Origin: Aquimarina sp. MMG016
GTDB taxonomy: Bacteria; Bacteroidota; Bacteroidia; Flavobacteriales; Flavobacteriaceae
Direction of reading: 5' to 3'
Length of the DNA: 64,000 nt
NCBI RefSeq assembly: GCF_018100805.1
Contig: NZ_JAGJEA010000001.1
Location: forward strand, 496,001-560,000
The first letter of the stretch is position 1, and every line of letters starts with the position of its first letter. Positions 1-10,234 of the stretch are shown piece by piece. The position numbers and the translations under genes are program-made. The notes under the pieces are model-generated. The model had not been told where the DNA came from, made no database searches, and saw nothing but the letters and a program-made list of their open reading frames with translations.

Positions 1-2159
1 AAGTCATCAACTTGGCGATTATAATAAGTAGCTTCTAATGAAACTCTACTATCCAAAAATCCAATATCAAAACCAGCTTCAAATTCTTTTGAAGTTTCAG
101 GCTTAATACCAGGATCCCCTCTTAGACCTCTAGGTGTTAATCCTCCATTACCACCAATATTAGAAGAATCAAAACTAGTAAATGTATCTCCAAAAGTAGC
201 CGGATTTCCAGCTTCACCATAAGCAGCTCTTAATTTTAATTGATTCATTACTTCTAGATTCCAAAAGTCAAAATTAGCAACATTCACCGCTAAAGATGCT
301 TTAGAAAACCCGTAAAATTCATTAGGGTCTCCATTTCTAGTTGATTTATCCAAACGATACCCTAATGTCGCAATCAGTTGATCTTTGTAATTAGCCTCTA
401 CTTGACCAAAATAACCTAAATCTCTTTCTTTAGCTAAAAATTGATCTAGTACTTGATTTACTGATTGATCTACATTGGTTTGACCAGGAGTAAGATCTGA
501 ACCTTGACTATTTAAAAAGTTTCTTTCAATATCAATATAAGCAGTACCTAGCTGACTAGTTAGGTTTAAATCACCTCCCAAAGATGTATTATCCCAAACA
601 AATATTGCTTGATTGTTAAATTGGATAATATTGTTCTTTCCTTGGGCAATAAATCCTTCTTGTCCTCCGATCTGTGCTTGATGTGTCTCAGGAACATACA
701 CATATGTTTCATTTGCTAAGTAATCCAGACCCCCGCTAATTAAGAATCTAACTCTATTATTATCTGTTGTTAACAACTTTACATTCAACTTATAGCCTTG
801 TAAAAACCTGTTAGTAGCATCTTCATTTCTTGCCTGATCTCTAACAAAAATCATATTACCATTAGCATTTGGATTATTTGGATAATCACCATTAGCATCA
901 GGGAACAAATTAATCCAAGGTCGAGTAAATGCTAAATTATATCCATAACTCAATCCACCTTCATTTTCATTACCTGTAAAACTTCTGCTATTATTACTTT
1001 TTACATAGTTAGAGTTTATAGAGAAGTCAAAAACATTCGAAATTTTATGATCGATATTAGCTCTAATGGATAGCCTATCAAAACCAGTGTTTTTAATAAT
1101 TCCTCCTTCATCACGATAAGAGCCACCTACATAAAATTTAGTTTTTTCATTTCCGCCAGCAGCACTAAGCCTGGTCTCAGTAATAAAACCTGTTTCTCCG
1201 TAAATTTCATCTTCGTAGTCAATTAAACCACCACTTGCTATAGCTTGTTCAAATAAAACACGTTCAGCTGCACCAAATGTATCTTCTACAGACTGTGCTG
1301 TCCATGGTCTTAATCCCAGAGGGTTTGCAATCTTTGCAAATCCAACATCTTGGTTAAAACTAATCTTTGTTTTACCACCTTTACCTCTTTTTGTTGTTAT
1401 TATGATAACCCCTGCACTTGCACGTTGTCCATAGATTGCTGCCGCGGAAGCTCCTTTAAGCACCTCAATATTTTCAATATCATTAGGGTCTAAATCCGCT
1501 AATCTATTAGCGGAGTTTTCTTCATTACCTCTATTAGCCCCAGATGCAGCTCTTAGACCTGTAGGGATTTCGTCGTTATTATAATATACTCCATCAATTA
1601 CAAAAAGCGGCTGATTTTGACCATTTATGGACGAAACTCCTCTTAATCTAAGTGCAAAACCTCCTCCTGGTGCACCGGAAGAAGAAACTATATTTACACC
1701 GGGTACTTTACCATATAATGCCCCATCTACTGTTGGTTGTCCTGTGTTACCAACTAACTCTTCAGCAGAAACAGTTGCTACAGCATTGGCAAGGTTAGCT
1801 CTTTTGATAGAAGTACCTAAACCTGTAATAACAACTTCTTCCAGAGATTCTGAGGATTCTGCAATCTCTACTGTAATATCGCCTGCAGTTTGCACGTTAA
1901 CAGAAGTTTCGGCAAAACCTAAAGCAAAAACCTTAAGTGTCGCTGGTAAACTTCCAACTGTTATAGAAAAGTTTCCATCGATATCACTAGCAGTTCCATT
2001 ATTAGTGCCATCTTCTACAACATTGACAAAGGCTGCGGGTTCTCCAGAGCCTTGAATGACTACCTTTCCGGTAATTGTTTCCTGTGCTAGTAGCATCACA
2101 GGAAAAATGAATAATAACAATAGCAAAAGCCCATTGCTATGATTTGTGTGTTTTCTCAT
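1..2159 (-). CDS. SusC/RagA family TonB-linked outer membrane receptor, 3' part outside window
   Basis: The reading frame is open from an ATG at 2159 to the window edge, giving about 720 residues of a family that usually reaches about 1000. Residues 1-26 are a signal peptide ending in LLAQ. A carboxypeptidase-regulatory-like beta domain follows (about 28-100), then a TonB-box-like stretch SLEEVVITG (105-113) and the plug domain (about 115-230, with LRGVSSING and VLKGASAAAIYG). The rest is beta-barrel sequence rich in alternating aromatic and polar residues. Family members take up oligosaccharides or peptides across the outer membrane with a SusD lipoprotein, which would lie to the left of the window. 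The substrate cannot be told from this part. Confidence 0.93.
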   Translation of the reverse strand, partial: MRKHTNHSNGLLLLLLFIFPVMLLAQETITGKVVIQGSGEPAAFVNVVEDGTNNGTASDIDGNFSITVGSLPATLKVFALGFAETSVNVQTAGDITVEIAESSESLEEVVITGLGTSIKRANLANAVATVSAEELVGNTGQPTVDGALYGKVPGVNIVSSSGAPGGGFALRLRGVSSINGQNQPLFVIDGVYYNNDEIPTGLRAASGANRGNEENSANRLADLDPNDIENIEVLKGASAAAIYGQRASAGVIIITTKRGKGGKTKISFNQDVGFAKIANPLGLRPWTAQSVEDTFGAAERVLFEQAIASGGLIDYEDEIYGETGFITETRLSAAGGNEKTKFYVGGSYRDEGGIIKNTGFDRLSIRANIDHKISNVFDFSINSNYVKSNNSRSFTGNENEGGLSYGYNLAFTRPWINLFPDANGDYPNNPNANGNMIFVRDQARNEDATNRFLQGYKLNVKLLTTDNNRVRFLISGGLDYLANETYVYVPETHQAQIGGQEGFIAQGKNNIIQFNNQAIFVWDNTSLGGDLNLTSQLGTAYIDIERNFLNSQGSDLTPGQTNVDQSVNQVLDQFLAKERDLGYFGQVEANYKDQLIATLGYRLDKSTRNGDPNEFYGFSKASLAVNVANFDFWNLEVMNQLKLRAAYGEAGNPATFGDTFTSFDSSNIGGNGGLTPRGLRGDPGIKPETSKEFEAGFDIGFLDSRVSLEATYYNRQVDD

Positions 2160-2390
2160 AATGATTTGTTTAAATTTTTGCTTCGCTAAAGCTATTAAAA
2201 GATAATTATAAAAAAATGTTAAAACTAACGATTGTTCGTACAAAAAACGTAAAAACCTTAACATAGATGTAAAAAAACCACAAAACCAATACAACAACCT
2301 CAACAAAATACTGTTGCCTTAACATTAAAATTTGATTTTTCATTTTTATTGAAACTCCACTTATTTATCTCAAAACTTCTTATTTTTGCT

Positions 2391-2398
2391 CCCTTAAT
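2391..2398 (+). promoter_or_regulatory. Candidate -7 promoter box for aspS
   Basis: TATTTTTG matches the Bacteroidota -7 consensus TAnnTTTG and ends 10 bases before the ATG at 2409. A transcript starting there would have almost no leader. No convincing TTG -33 box is seen at the usual distance. Confidence 0.4.
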
Positions 2399-2408
2399 AA
2401 CAGATATT

Positions 2409-4157
2409 ATGTACAGAAGTCATTCATGTGGTGAATTACGCGCCTCAGACATCAATAAAGAAGTAACCATCTCTGGATGGGTTCAAAAGTCAAGGGATAA
2501 AGGGTTTATGATTTGGGTTGATCTGAGAGATCGTTACGGGATCACTCAATTGATTTTTGATGAACAACGTACACCAAAAGATGTTGTAGAAAAAGCAAAA
2601 ACTTTAGGAAGAGAGTTTGTTATTAAAGTCACAGGAACGGTTATAGAACGTGAATCTAAAAATAAAAATATTCCTACAGGGGAAATAGAAATTTTGGTAA
2701 AAGAATTATCTATACTAAATGAAGCTCTTGTTCCTCCTTTTACCATAGAAGATGAAACTGATGGTGGTGAAGATATCAGGATGAAGTACCGATACCTGGA
2801 TATTCGACGTAATCCTGTAAAAAACAGCTTGATGTTTCGTCATCAGGTAGCAATGAAGGTAAGAAATTATCTTTCTGAAGAAGGTTTTATAGAAGTTGAA
2901 ACCCCTTATTTGATTAAATCCACGCCTGAAGGTGCTCGTGATTTTGTAGTTCCTTCTCGTATGAATGAAGGTCAATTTTATGCACTTCCGCAATCGCCAC
3001 AAACTTTCAAGCAGTTATTGATGGTTGGGGGAATGGATAAATACTTCCAGATTGTAAAATGCTTTAGAGATGAGGATCTTCGCGCAGATAGACAACCTGA
3101 ATTTACTCAGATAGACTGCGAAATGGCATTTGTAGAGCAAGAAGATATTCTACATATTTTCGAAGGACTTACTCATCATCTCATCAAAGATATTAAGGGA
3201 GTTGAAATTAATGAATTTCCTAGAATGACTTATGATGAGGCCGTCCGTACTTATGGTAATGACAAACCGGATATTCGTTTTGGGATGAAGTTTGGTGAAT
3301 TAAATGAGGTTGCTCAACATAAAGACTTTAAAGTTTTTAATGATGCCGAATTAGTGGTTGGTATTGCTGTTCCGGGTGGTGCTTCGTATACCCGTAAAGA
3401 AATTGATAAACTTATCGATTGGGTGAAACGCCCTCAGGTTGGAGCTCTAGGAATGGTATATGTAAAGTGTAATGATGATGGAACTTATAAATCTTCTGTA
3501 GATAAATTTTATGATCAAGAGGATTTAGCTAAATGGGCGAAGTCTACAGGAGCCAAAGCCGGCGATCTTATCTGTATTCTTTCTGGTCAAACCAATAAAG
3601 TGAGATCACAGTTAAGCGCATTACGTATGGAACTAGCAGAAAGATTAGGGTTAAGAAATCCTGAAGAATTTGCGCCGTTATGGGTAGTTGATTTTCCTCT
3701 ATTAGAATGGGATGAAGAAACAGAACGCTACCATGCGATGCATCATCCATTTACATCTCCAAAACCAGAAGACATTCCTTTATTAGACACTAAGCCAGGA
3801 GATGTTAGAGCAAATGCCTATGATTTGGTATTAAACGGAAATGAAATTGGTGGTGGATCAATTCGTATTCATGATAAGGAAACTCAAGCATTAATGTTTG
3901 ACCATCTAGGATTTACTCCTGAAGAAGCAAAAGCTCAATTCGGGTTCTTAATGGATGCTTTTCAATATGGTGCTCCCCCTCATGGTGGAATTGCATTTGG
4001 TTTTGACAGATTAGTGGCAATTCTTGGAGGCCAGGAAACAATTAGAGACTTTATAGCCTTTCCTAAAAACAACAGCGGTAGAGATGTAATGATCGACGCC
4101 CCCGCAAATATTGATGAGGAGCAACTCAAAGAATTAAATATCAAACTTGATTTGTAA
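2409..4157 (+). CDS. aspS: Aspartate--tRNA ligase
   Basis: This 582-residue class II synthetase charges tRNA-Asp with aspartate in the cytoplasm. It begins with an OB-fold anticodon-binding domain ([21 protein letters not shown]). The class II motif 2 is [16 protein letters not shown] (219-234) and motif 3 is [14 protein letters not shown] (521-534). A GAD-type insertion lies between them, as in bacterial enzymes. An in-frame TTG at 2349 would add 20 hydrophobic residues; the ATG at 2409 was chosen because [11 protein letters not shown] is the usual family start and a -7 box lies just upstream. A strong terminator follows the gene. Usual bacterial length is about 580-590. Confidence 0.97.
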   Translation: MYRSHSCGELRASDINKEVTISGWVQKSRDKGFMIWVDLRDRYGITQLIFDEQRTPKDVVEKAKTLGREFVIKVTGTVIERESKNKNIPTGEIEILVKELSILNEALVPPFTIEDETDGGEDIRMKYRYLDIRRNPVKNSLMFRHQVAMKVRNYLSEEGFIEVETPYLIKSTPEGARDFVVPSRMNEGQFYALPQSPQTFKQLLMVGGMDKYFQIVKCFRDEDLRADRQPEFTQIDCEMAFVEQEDILHIFEGLTHHLIKDIKGVEINEFPRMTYDEAVRTYGNDKPDIRFGMKFGELNEVAQHKDFKVFNDAELVVGIAVPGGASYTRKEIDKLIDWVKRPQVGALGMVYVKCNDDGTYKSSVDKFYDQEDLAKWAKSTGAKAGDLICILSGQTNKVRSQLSALRMELAERLGLRNPEEFAPLWVVDFPLLEWDEETERYHAMHHPFTSPKPEDIPLLDTKPGDVRANAYDLVLNGNEIGGGSIRIHDKETQALMFDHLGFTPEEAKAQFGFLMDAFQYGAPPHGGIAFGFDRLVAILGGQETIRDFIAFPKNNSGRDVMIDAPANIDEEQLKELNIKLDL

Positions 4158-4165
4158 TATAAAAC

Positions 4166-4189
4166 ATCCCGCCAAAAGCGGGATTTTTT
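4166..4189 (+). terminator. Rho-independent terminator of aspS
   Basis: A 7-bp perfect stem, ATCCCGC and GCGGGAT around a 5-base loop, is followed by six T. It lies just after the aspS stop codon. Confidence 0.9.
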
Positions 4190-4222
4190 ATACCTTTATT
4201 AAAATCAAGATCCAATCCAAAT

Positions 4223-6010
4223 ATGGCGAGTCCCCAAAAGAAGACATTGCTTTATCGATTATTAAAATGGCGTTACCGAAATATCTCTAATAAGAACTTC
4301 ATTCTTATTCTTAGTATTTTTATAGGGTTTACCGCTGGTCTTATATCTCTTTTATTAAAAAATATCACTCACTTAATCCAAGTTGTTTTAGAAAGTGATA
4401 TTATCTCTTGGCAAACATCTTTCTATTTTATCATACCTGTCATCGGTTTATTGATGGTTTATATTTTTACTAAGTTTATCATCAAAAAGGATGTAAAATC
4501 GGCTATACCTCTAATACTATATTCACTTTCTAAAAAAGATGGGGTGATCAAACGTATTAATGGATATCTGCCACTTATTTTAGCTCCAATTACAGTTGGA
4601 TTTGGAGGATCAGTTGGGCTATTAGGACCTGCTATAGGATCTGGTTCTACCTTAAGTTCAGATATTAGTAATTTATTCAAGTTAGATACTAAAACTCGCT
4701 TCCTGTTAATTGGTTGCGCAGCCGCTGGTGCTATATCTGCTGTTTTTAAATCACCTTTGGCAGGATTGGTTTTTGCGGTAGAAGTATTCAGTCTAGATCT
4801 CACACTTACCTCGTTATTACCATTGCTTTTTGCTTCGGTATCATCCATAATTACCTCTTATTTTTTTCTAGGAGATGAAGTGCTATTTCGATTTGATGTA
4901 TTAGAAAAATTTGACATTTATGACACCCCTTTTTATATCATCTTAGGGATAGGAACCGCGTTTGCTTCAATATATTTTACTAAAATGTATTTTGGTATTT
5001 TACATTTCTTTGACCGATTTTCAAAAAAAATACATCGTCTTTTGATCGGTGGACTTGCTATTGGTATCATGTTATATTTCATACCACCTCTTTATGGTGA
5101 AGGTCTTGGTTTTATAAATGATCTATTACACGGTGATCACATTACAGCTATTGGTAAAAGTCCATTTGATCATATGACGGATAATATTTGGATAGTTATT
5201 GCCTTATTAGCAGGTATTACTGTTTTTAAAGCTGTAGCTATGACAGCCACCTTTGCCGCAGGAGGGTCAGGAGGTATTATTATCCCAACTATGGTCATGG
5301 GTAGCGCCTTAGGCAATGTAGTTTCTAAGGTTATTAATAATCTAGGTATTGGCTTTCAAGTTTCTGAAGCTAATTTTACTTTATTAGGAATGGCTGGACT
5401 TATAGCAGGTGTATTGCACGCCCCGCTTACATCAATATTTCTAATTGCAGAAATCACCTCCAGTTATGAATTGTTTGTACCTCTTATGATTACTACTGCG
5501 ATATCTTTTATTATATCAAAAAACAAAATAGAACATAACATCTATACCCGTGAACTTGCAGAACAAGGAGATTTATTAACACATGATAAAGATCAAACTG
5601 TTTTAACTCTCATGAATCTGGGAGACTGTATTGAAACCAATTTTATTTCGGTTAAATCAAATTTCACTTTAAAACAATTACTGAGTGAAGCGGTAGCAAA
5701 ATCAAATAGAAATTTATTTCCGGTTATAGACGAAATGGATCATCTTATTGGCATTGTTAAGCTTGACGATATTAGAGATATTATGTTCGATATTACCTTG
5801 TATCACAAAACAACAGTAGAGATGCTAATGTCTACTACCACTACTATTATTGTTTTTGAAGAAGATGATGCAAAAACAGTAATGAAAAAATTTCAGGATA
5901 CTGGAGTATGGAATTTACCGGTAATCAAAGATGGTAAATATCACGGTTTTATCTCAAAATCGAAATTACTTACTTCTTATCGCAGAAAGTTGATTAATTT
6001 TACTAGGTAA
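4223..6010 (+). CDS. ClC-type chloride channel/transporter with C-terminal CBS pair
   Basis: This 595-residue inner-membrane protein has about ten hydrophobic helices (30-440) and two CBS domains (about 465-525 and 530-590). The ClC selectivity signatures are visible: GFGGSVGLLGPAIGSG near residue 130 and AAGGSGGIIIPTMVMG near 350. In most ClC proteins the residue before the first GP is the gating glutamate (GREGP in E. coli). Here it is Leu134, so proton-coupled exchange is unlikely and passive anion conduction is more probable (inference). CBS domains usually bind adenine nucleotides and tune gating. It lies alone between two terminators. Confidence 0.9.
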   Translation: MASPQKKTLLYRLLKWRYRNISNKNFILILSIFIGFTAGLISLLLKNITHLIQVVLESDIISWQTSFYFIIPVIGLLMVYIFTKFIIKKDVKSAIPLILYSLSKKDGVIKRINGYLPLILAPITVGFGGSVGLLGPAIGSGSTLSSDISNLFKLDTKTRFLLIGCAAAGAISAVFKSPLAGLVFAVEVFSLDLTLTSLLPLLFASVSSIITSYFFLGDEVLFRFDVLEKFDIYDTPFYIILGIGTAFASIYFTKMYFGILHFFDRFSKKIHRLLIGGLAIGIMLYFIPPLYGEGLGFINDLLHGDHITAIGKSPFDHMTDNIWIVIALLAGITVFKAVAMTATFAAGGSGGIIIPTMVMGSALGNVVSKVINNLGIGFQVSEANFTLLGMAGLIAGVLHAPLTSIFLIAEITSSYELFVPLMITTAISFIISKNKIEHNIYTRELAEQGDLLTHDKDQTVLTLMNLGDCIETNFISVKSNFTLKQLLSEAVAKSNRNLFPVIDEMDHLIGIVKLDDIRDIMFDITLYHKTTVEMLMSTTTTIIVFEEDDAKTVMKKFQDTGVWNLPVIKDGKYHGFISKSKLLTSYRRKLINFTR

Positions 6011-6057
6011 AGATTTGAACTTGATGTAAAAAATCAAATTATAGAATGTCTGACAAA

Positions 6058-6091
6058 AAGAAAAACCTATTGAGGTTTATCCCAACAGGTT
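6058..6091 (-). terminator. Terminator of the amylase gene
   Basis: Read on the minus strand, a 9-bp stem AACCTGTTG / CAATAGGTT (one G-T pair) is followed by a T-rich run. It lies between two convergent genes, so it may also slow transcription from the left. Confidence 0.7.
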
Positions 6092-6120
6092 TCTTTAATT
6101 CTATATGTATTATTTAAGCA

Positions 6121-8070
6121 TTATTCTTTAATCAACTGAAAAACTTGGTTTTGAGCATTAAAAGACACTTTCATTAAATACATTCCTTTTGTAAGATTTG
6201 GGGTATTAATCTCAATTATATTTCCTTGAATATTCATTAATGAGCCATCTTCGATAACTTTTTTACCTAAAAGATCATACATTTCTAATTCTACATCCTC
6301 TAACTTTATTGCTGAACTCAAAAAAGAAACTTTTACTGAATTAGCAAAAGGATTTGGCCATGCTTTTACAAAACTAGGACTCAATGTATTTATATCTTCA
6401 ACACCAAGTATTCTTAAGGTTGGCTTCCCTATCAACACCAGTCCAAAAGTCGTCCCAAATGTTACGGTTCCATTAGAAACTGTTGCCAACGTACCCGAAA
6501 AATAATCCTGTAGCTCTGTTCCATCCGACCAAATCCCAAATACATTCAACGCTCCTGTAAAATCATTATCGTTACCAGTATACACAAGAGCTTCATCTTC
6601 AAAACCATTTTTATTGTATTCTCTCTTAAAGGTATATGGACTATCCTGTAACTTAGTATGTTTTCCTGCTCCCACCGCAATATGCTCTCTTCTAAATTTT
6701 CCTATTTTCTGAAAGTGTTTTAACGTTAGAGAAGCTAAAGAATTAGGGTTATTTAATTCATTAAAATTCATATAAGATCTTAGTGTGGCATCTCCATCTG
6801 CGCCCCCACCAGGAGTTAATGTCCTAGCCGTCTCATCTCCGTAATATATTTGTGCCGGCCCCGGAGTTAATAATAATTTAGTACCTGCTTCAAAGGTTTT
6901 TTCTCGATTTCGGTCAAAAACCTGATCAGTATCATGATTCGTTAAAAAATTCATTGCGCTTTTGCCATCTCCCAATTGATTTTGTAACAAATTATCGTAC
7001 CTACTAAAAATACTTTCTAAACCTTGGTTGGCATTAAACCTAAACTCAAAATTAATTAGATTAGCAAAACCGTTACTATAATAATCCACGTTAAAACCAT
7101 CTCCTGTAAAACTTCTTCCCATACTGGGAGCGTTATAATTAAACACCTCTCCAGTCATCCAAAAATCTAAATCATCTAATTTTTTATTTGGATTATTACT
7201 CTTCCATTCTCTTAAGGCTATAATACCTTCAGCTTCCAGCTCTTTCCAAACAAATTCTTCTACGTGCTTTACAGTATCCACTCTAAACCCATCTACTCCA
7301 TATTTTCGAACATAGTCTGTTAACCACTTGATAATATAATTTCTTGGAGACCTCGGTTTTCCTGTTCTAGTAAAAAAATCATTAAGTTCACTTTCCTGTT
7401 CTGTTCTACGTCCTTCTTGCTCCCACTTACTCAATAACCAACCAGGCAAACTTACATCATCATTAGAATCAGTTCTAATATCTGGTAAATTATCAACTAG
7501 TTCGCAAGGTATCGTACCCTGAGGTCCTTGAAAATTACAATTTGGACTCCTTCTCACCCATTCATCTGGCCAGGTTTGGTTCTGATCAACAGAGTTCTCT
7601 GGCCCGACATGATTCAATACTACATCCAATAGTATTCTTATCCCATGTTTATGGGCAGTATCCACAAAGATTTTAAAAAGATCGTCTGTTCCTAAATTAC
7701 GATCTATTGTTGTCCAATCCTTTGCCCAATATCCATGAAAAGCATATCCTGCACTTATAGAACCGTAGATATTTTCTATAGGAGGTGTAATCCAAATAGC
7801 ATTTACTCCTAAATCATCAAAATAACCTTCATCTAACTTATTGATTAAGCCTTGTAAATCTCCTCCTTCATAACTTCTTAAAGGTGGACCATTCTGCGCC
7901 CTACCATATGCAAAATCATTAGAAGTATCACCGTTTTCAAAACGATCCGTAAGAACAAAATAAATCGTAGCATTTTCCCAAACAAAGGGTAGGTTTACAT
8001 CAGATTGGGAATACCCTTTTTTTGACAAACAAAGAATGGTTATCACCCCAATTAATATTTTTTTTCTCAT
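6121..8070 (-). CDS. Secreted GH13 alpha-amylase-family enzyme with T9SS sorting domain
   Basis: This 649-residue protein carries a signal peptide (1-21) and the four conserved GH13 regions: DVVLNH (149-154), GFRVDTVKH (261-269, nucleophile Asp265), TGEV (acid/base Glu308) and FLTNHD (transition-state stabiliser Asp380). An amylase C-terminal beta domain follows. The last about 80 residues (KAWPNPFANSVKVSF to the end MYLMKVSFNAQNQVFQLIKE) form a type A sorting domain of the type IX secretion system, so the enzyme should be exported to the cell surface or medium. It probably cleaves alpha-glucans such as starch or glycogen; exact specificity is not visible. It has its own terminator and no sus-type neighbours on this side. 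Confidence 0.93.
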   Translation of the reverse strand: MRKKILIGVITILCLSKKGYSQSDVNLPFVWENATIYFVLTDRFENGDTSNDFAYGRAQNGPPLRSYEGGDLQGLINKLDEGYFDDLGVNAIWITPPIENIYGSISAGYAFHGYWAKDWTTIDRNLGTDDLFKIFVDTAHKHGIRILLDVVLNHVGPENSVDQNQTWPDEWVRRSPNCNFQGPQGTIPCELVDNLPDIRTDSNDDVSLPGWLLSKWEQEGRRTEQESELNDFFTRTGKPRSPRNYIIKWLTDYVRKYGVDGFRVDTVKHVEEFVWKELEAEGIIALREWKSNNPNKKLDDLDFWMTGEVFNYNAPSMGRSFTGDGFNVDYYSNGFANLINFEFRFNANQGLESIFSRYDNLLQNQLGDGKSAMNFLTNHDTDQVFDRNREKTFEAGTKLLLTPGPAQIYYGDETARTLTPGGGADGDATLRSYMNFNELNNPNSLASLTLKHFQKIGKFRREHIAVGAGKHTKLQDSPYTFKREYNKNGFEDEALVYTGNDNDFTGALNVFGIWSDGTELQDYFSGTLATVSNGTVTFGTTFGLVLIGKPTLRILGVEDINTLSPSFVKAWPNPFANSVKVSFLSSAIKLEDVELEMYDLLGKKVIEDGSLMNIQGNIIEINTPNLTKGMYLMKVSFNAQNQVFQLIKE

Positions 8071-8272
8071 TGTGCGATTTTTTTAATTTTAGTTTGTGTT
8101 TGATTTATATATAATCTTTAATTAGTTTAGATTTGAAGTATGTTTTGAACTACTGATAGTAATTGTTTTTTTTAAACGCATCTTTTATAAATCTATTAGT
8201 TTACTATTGTACGAAAACCTTTGATTGTTAATAAGTTATTCTGAAACCATTAAAAAAAGTGAATCCAGTATT

Positions 8273-8530
8273 ATGAAATATATCATTCGTATACTATTTT
8301 TTGCAATTATTGTAGCAGTAAGTACCGGCTATTATTTTAAAAACTCAGGAGATCACGCTACGGGAGATAAATGGGTAGGAATAGGAATATTGGCTGCTTC
8401 TTTCATTCTAATGCCAATTTTCATTTATCATAGATGGAAAAATAAAAAAGTAAAAGATTATATGCTTACTGAAGAAAACCTTAATAAAATGAGGGATTAC
8501 GAGAAGAAATTGGATAAAAAAAAGCACTAA
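8273..8530 (+). CDS. Small two-helix membrane protein of unknown function
   Basis: This is an 85-residue protein with two hydrophobic helices (about 1-20 and 35-55) and a highly basic, charged C-terminal tail ending KKLDKKKH. An in-frame TTG at 8225 would add 16 residues; the ATG at 8273 fits better because it places the first membrane helix at the N-terminus. It resembles small flavobacterial membrane proteins annotated only as hypothetical. It precedes the cold-shock gene in the same direction with an 83-base gap. Confidence 0.7.
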   Translation: MKYIIRILFFAIIVAVSTGYYFKNSGDHATGDKWVGIGILAASFILMPIFIYHRWKNKKVKDYMLTEENLNKMRDYEKKLDKKKH

Positions 8531-8613
8531 ATTTTCTAAATATTCACATTTTCATAACGATTCATTAAATTTTTACTGCTACCTTTATTACTTAAATTTT
8601 ATTTTTTATTACA

Positions 8614-8811
8614 ATGGAAGGAACAGTTAAATTTTTTAATGAATCAAAAGGTTACGGTTTTATTACCAACGACGAAACAGGTAAAGACATCTTTGTACAT
8701 GCAACTAGTCTGAATGGCGAAGCATTAAATGAAGGTGACAAAGTAGAGTATCAAGAAGAAGAAGGACGCAAGGGAATCATTGCTGCACAAGTGCGTGTGA
8801 TTCACGATTAA
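8614..8811 (+). CDS. Cold-shock domain protein (CspA family)
   Basis: This 65-residue single OB-fold protein binds single-stranded RNA or DNA and acts as an RNA chaperone in the cytoplasm. The RNP1 motif KGYGFI (13-18) and RNP2-like DIFVH (25-29) are intact, and the length is the family norm. A strong terminator follows immediately. Flavobacteria usually carry several such genes, so the sequence does not say whether this one is cold-induced. Confidence 0.95.
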   Translation: MEGTVKFFNESKGYGFITNDETGKDIFVHATSLNGEALNEGDKVEYQEEEGRKGIIAAQVRVIHD

Positions 8812-8835
8812 GATATAGTATTACTAAGTTTCAGA

Positions 8836-8860
8836 AACGCTACTTTTGTGGCGTTTTTTT
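8836..8860 (+). terminator. Terminator of the cold-shock gene
   Basis: An 8-bp stem AACGCTAC / GTGGCGTT (one T-G pair) with a TTTT loop is followed by a T run. The run overlaps the last bases of the convergent gene on the minus strand. Confidence 0.85.
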
Positions 8861-9632
8861 ATTCCTTAATGTTATATTCTACTTTGTATGCAATCGCTTG
8901 CCTCATAAGAAATTCTAAAATCTTCAAGTCATCCTTTATCCTAAGTAATTCCTGCATCTCGGCTTGCTCATTAATATAATCTAAAAAATTATAATACTCA
9001 GCTATCGGGATTTTGAGTTCTTCAACAATAAGTTCTTCTGTATAAAAATCAGTAATTTCTGCACTTACTTCTGTAAATATTTTTTTCTTTCTAAAAGTGT
9101 TATTAACTAAGTCAACCAAGCCCATCAGATCTATAGGGGTTGCTTTCATTTCATCTCCCAGTGCATAATTCTTTACAGGAGATTGAGCATCATTAAATCC
9201 TTCTACTCCTAACCGTTTTAGTTCTGCAGCATTCCATAATGGTAAGTTCTGCTCATAGGTAGGGATCATTTTTAAGTCCTTTTTGACATCTCCAGATAAA
9301 GAATATTGAGAAATTATTACCTCATCCAATTGATTTACGAAAAACTCTAACCTGACAACAAAATCGTCATTATCCAAATCTTCTGATCTTACTTTATGTG
9401 TTTTAGAAGTATATTCTACCGAAGAAAAATGTATGACATCGCCCACATCTGCATTTATTTCAAAATATCCATTTTGATCACTGACAACACCTAACTTCTG
9501 AGTCGTATTGATAATATGAATAACACTGACCTGAAGCGTATCTGCAACAATCTTACCCTGAAGTTTTGAATTTTCCTGGGCAAAACCGACAAAAGCAAAA
9601 CATAGTACAAAAATAAAAGTAATGTTACGCAT
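8859..9632 (-). CDS. Secreted carboxypeptidase-regulatory-like domain protein
   Basis: This 257-residue protein has a signal peptide (1-18, ending VGFAQ) and a CarboxypepD_reg-like beta domain (about 22-110, with VSDQNGYFEINADVGDVIHFSSVEY). This is the domain found at the front of TonB receptors, but no plug or barrel follows. The remaining 140 residues are helical and charged and match nothing I recognise. A periplasmic or outer-membrane-associated role is inferred from the signal peptide. Such short proteins are common in flavobacteria without assigned function. Confidence 0.75.
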   Translation of the reverse strand: MRNITFIFVLCFAFVGFAQENSKLQGKIVADTLQVSVIHIINTTQKLGVVSDQNGYFEINADVGDVIHFSSVEYTSKTHKVRSEDLDNDDFVVRLEFFVNQLDEVIISQYSLSGDVKKDLKMIPTYEQNLPLWNAAELKRLGVEGFNDAQSPVKNYALGDEMKATPIDLMGLVDLVNNTFRKKKIFTEVSAEITDFYTEELIVEELKIPIAEYYNFLDYINEQAEMQELLRIKDDLKILEFLMRQAIAYKVEYNIKE

Positions 9633-9686
9633 CTAAATCATCTAATGCATAAAAAGACCAGATCAAGAGAGTAGCGTTGCAGTATT

Positions 9687-10136
9687 TTAATTCAGATTCC
9701 TTTTTTCAATAAAAAACCGTTTTAGGATTTCGCTACATTCCTCTTCTAATATCCCACCAATCATTTCGGTTTTTGGGTGTAGTTTTGTACCCATCACAGT
9801 GCATCCCCTTTGTTCATCTACAGCTCCATAAACAATTCTTTTTATCTGACTCCAATATAAAGCTCCAGCACACATTTGACAAGGTTCTATGGTAACATAT
9901 AGTGTGCATTCTTTTAGATATTTCCCTCCGAGATAATTAGCTGCGGCTGTAATTGCCTGCATCTCGGCATGTGCAGTGACATCATTCAATAATTCTGTAA
10001 GATTATGTGCTCTGGCAATCACTCGATCAGCCACTACTATAACCGCACCTATTGGAATTTCTCCTTTATCATAAGCTGATTCTGCTTCCTGAAGTGCTTT
10101 TCGCATAAAATGAGCATCATCGTATGGATCAAACAT
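9687..10136 (-). CDS. tadA: tRNA-specific adenosine-34 deaminase-type nucleoside deaminase
   Basis: This 149-residue zinc enzyme belongs to the cytidine/deoxycytidylate deaminase fold. The zinc site HAE (56-58) and PCQMC (85-89) is intact, with Glu58 as the proton shuttle. The protein has the size and N-terminal helix (MRKALQEAESAYDKGEIPIGAVIV) typical of TadA, which converts A34 to inosine in tRNA-Arg(ACG). A related guanine or cytosine deaminase activity cannot be excluded from sequence. It is divergent from dxs, an arrangement seen in other flavobacteria. Confidence 0.85.
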   Translation of the reverse strand: MFDPYDDAHFMRKALQEAESAYDKGEIPIGAVIVVADRVIARAHNLTELLNDVTAHAEMQAITAAANYLGGKYLKECTLYVTIEPCQMCAGALYWSQIKRIVYGAVDEQRGCTVMGTKLHPKTEMIGGILEEECSEILKRFFIEKRNLN

Positions 10137-10222
10137 AATATCGAATTTTGAAGTAAATCTAGTAAATAAATTCTTCGTATTCTGAAGGAAATAAAAGTTT
10201 ATTAAGAACCGCTACAAATTGG

Positions 10223-10230
10223 TATTTTTG
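10223..10230 (+). promoter_or_regulatory. Candidate -7 promoter box for dxs
   Basis: TATTTTTG matches TAnnTTTG and ends 4 bases before the dxs ATG. If used, the dxs mRNA would be close to leaderless. No good -33 TTG is seen about 20 bases upstream. Confidence 0.35.
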
Positions 10231-10234
10231 TGCT

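Noticed and set aside
1627..2055. Open frame on the plus strand opposite the SusC-like gene
   Set aside because: It is antisense to a clear SusC-type coding region and has no recognisable domain.
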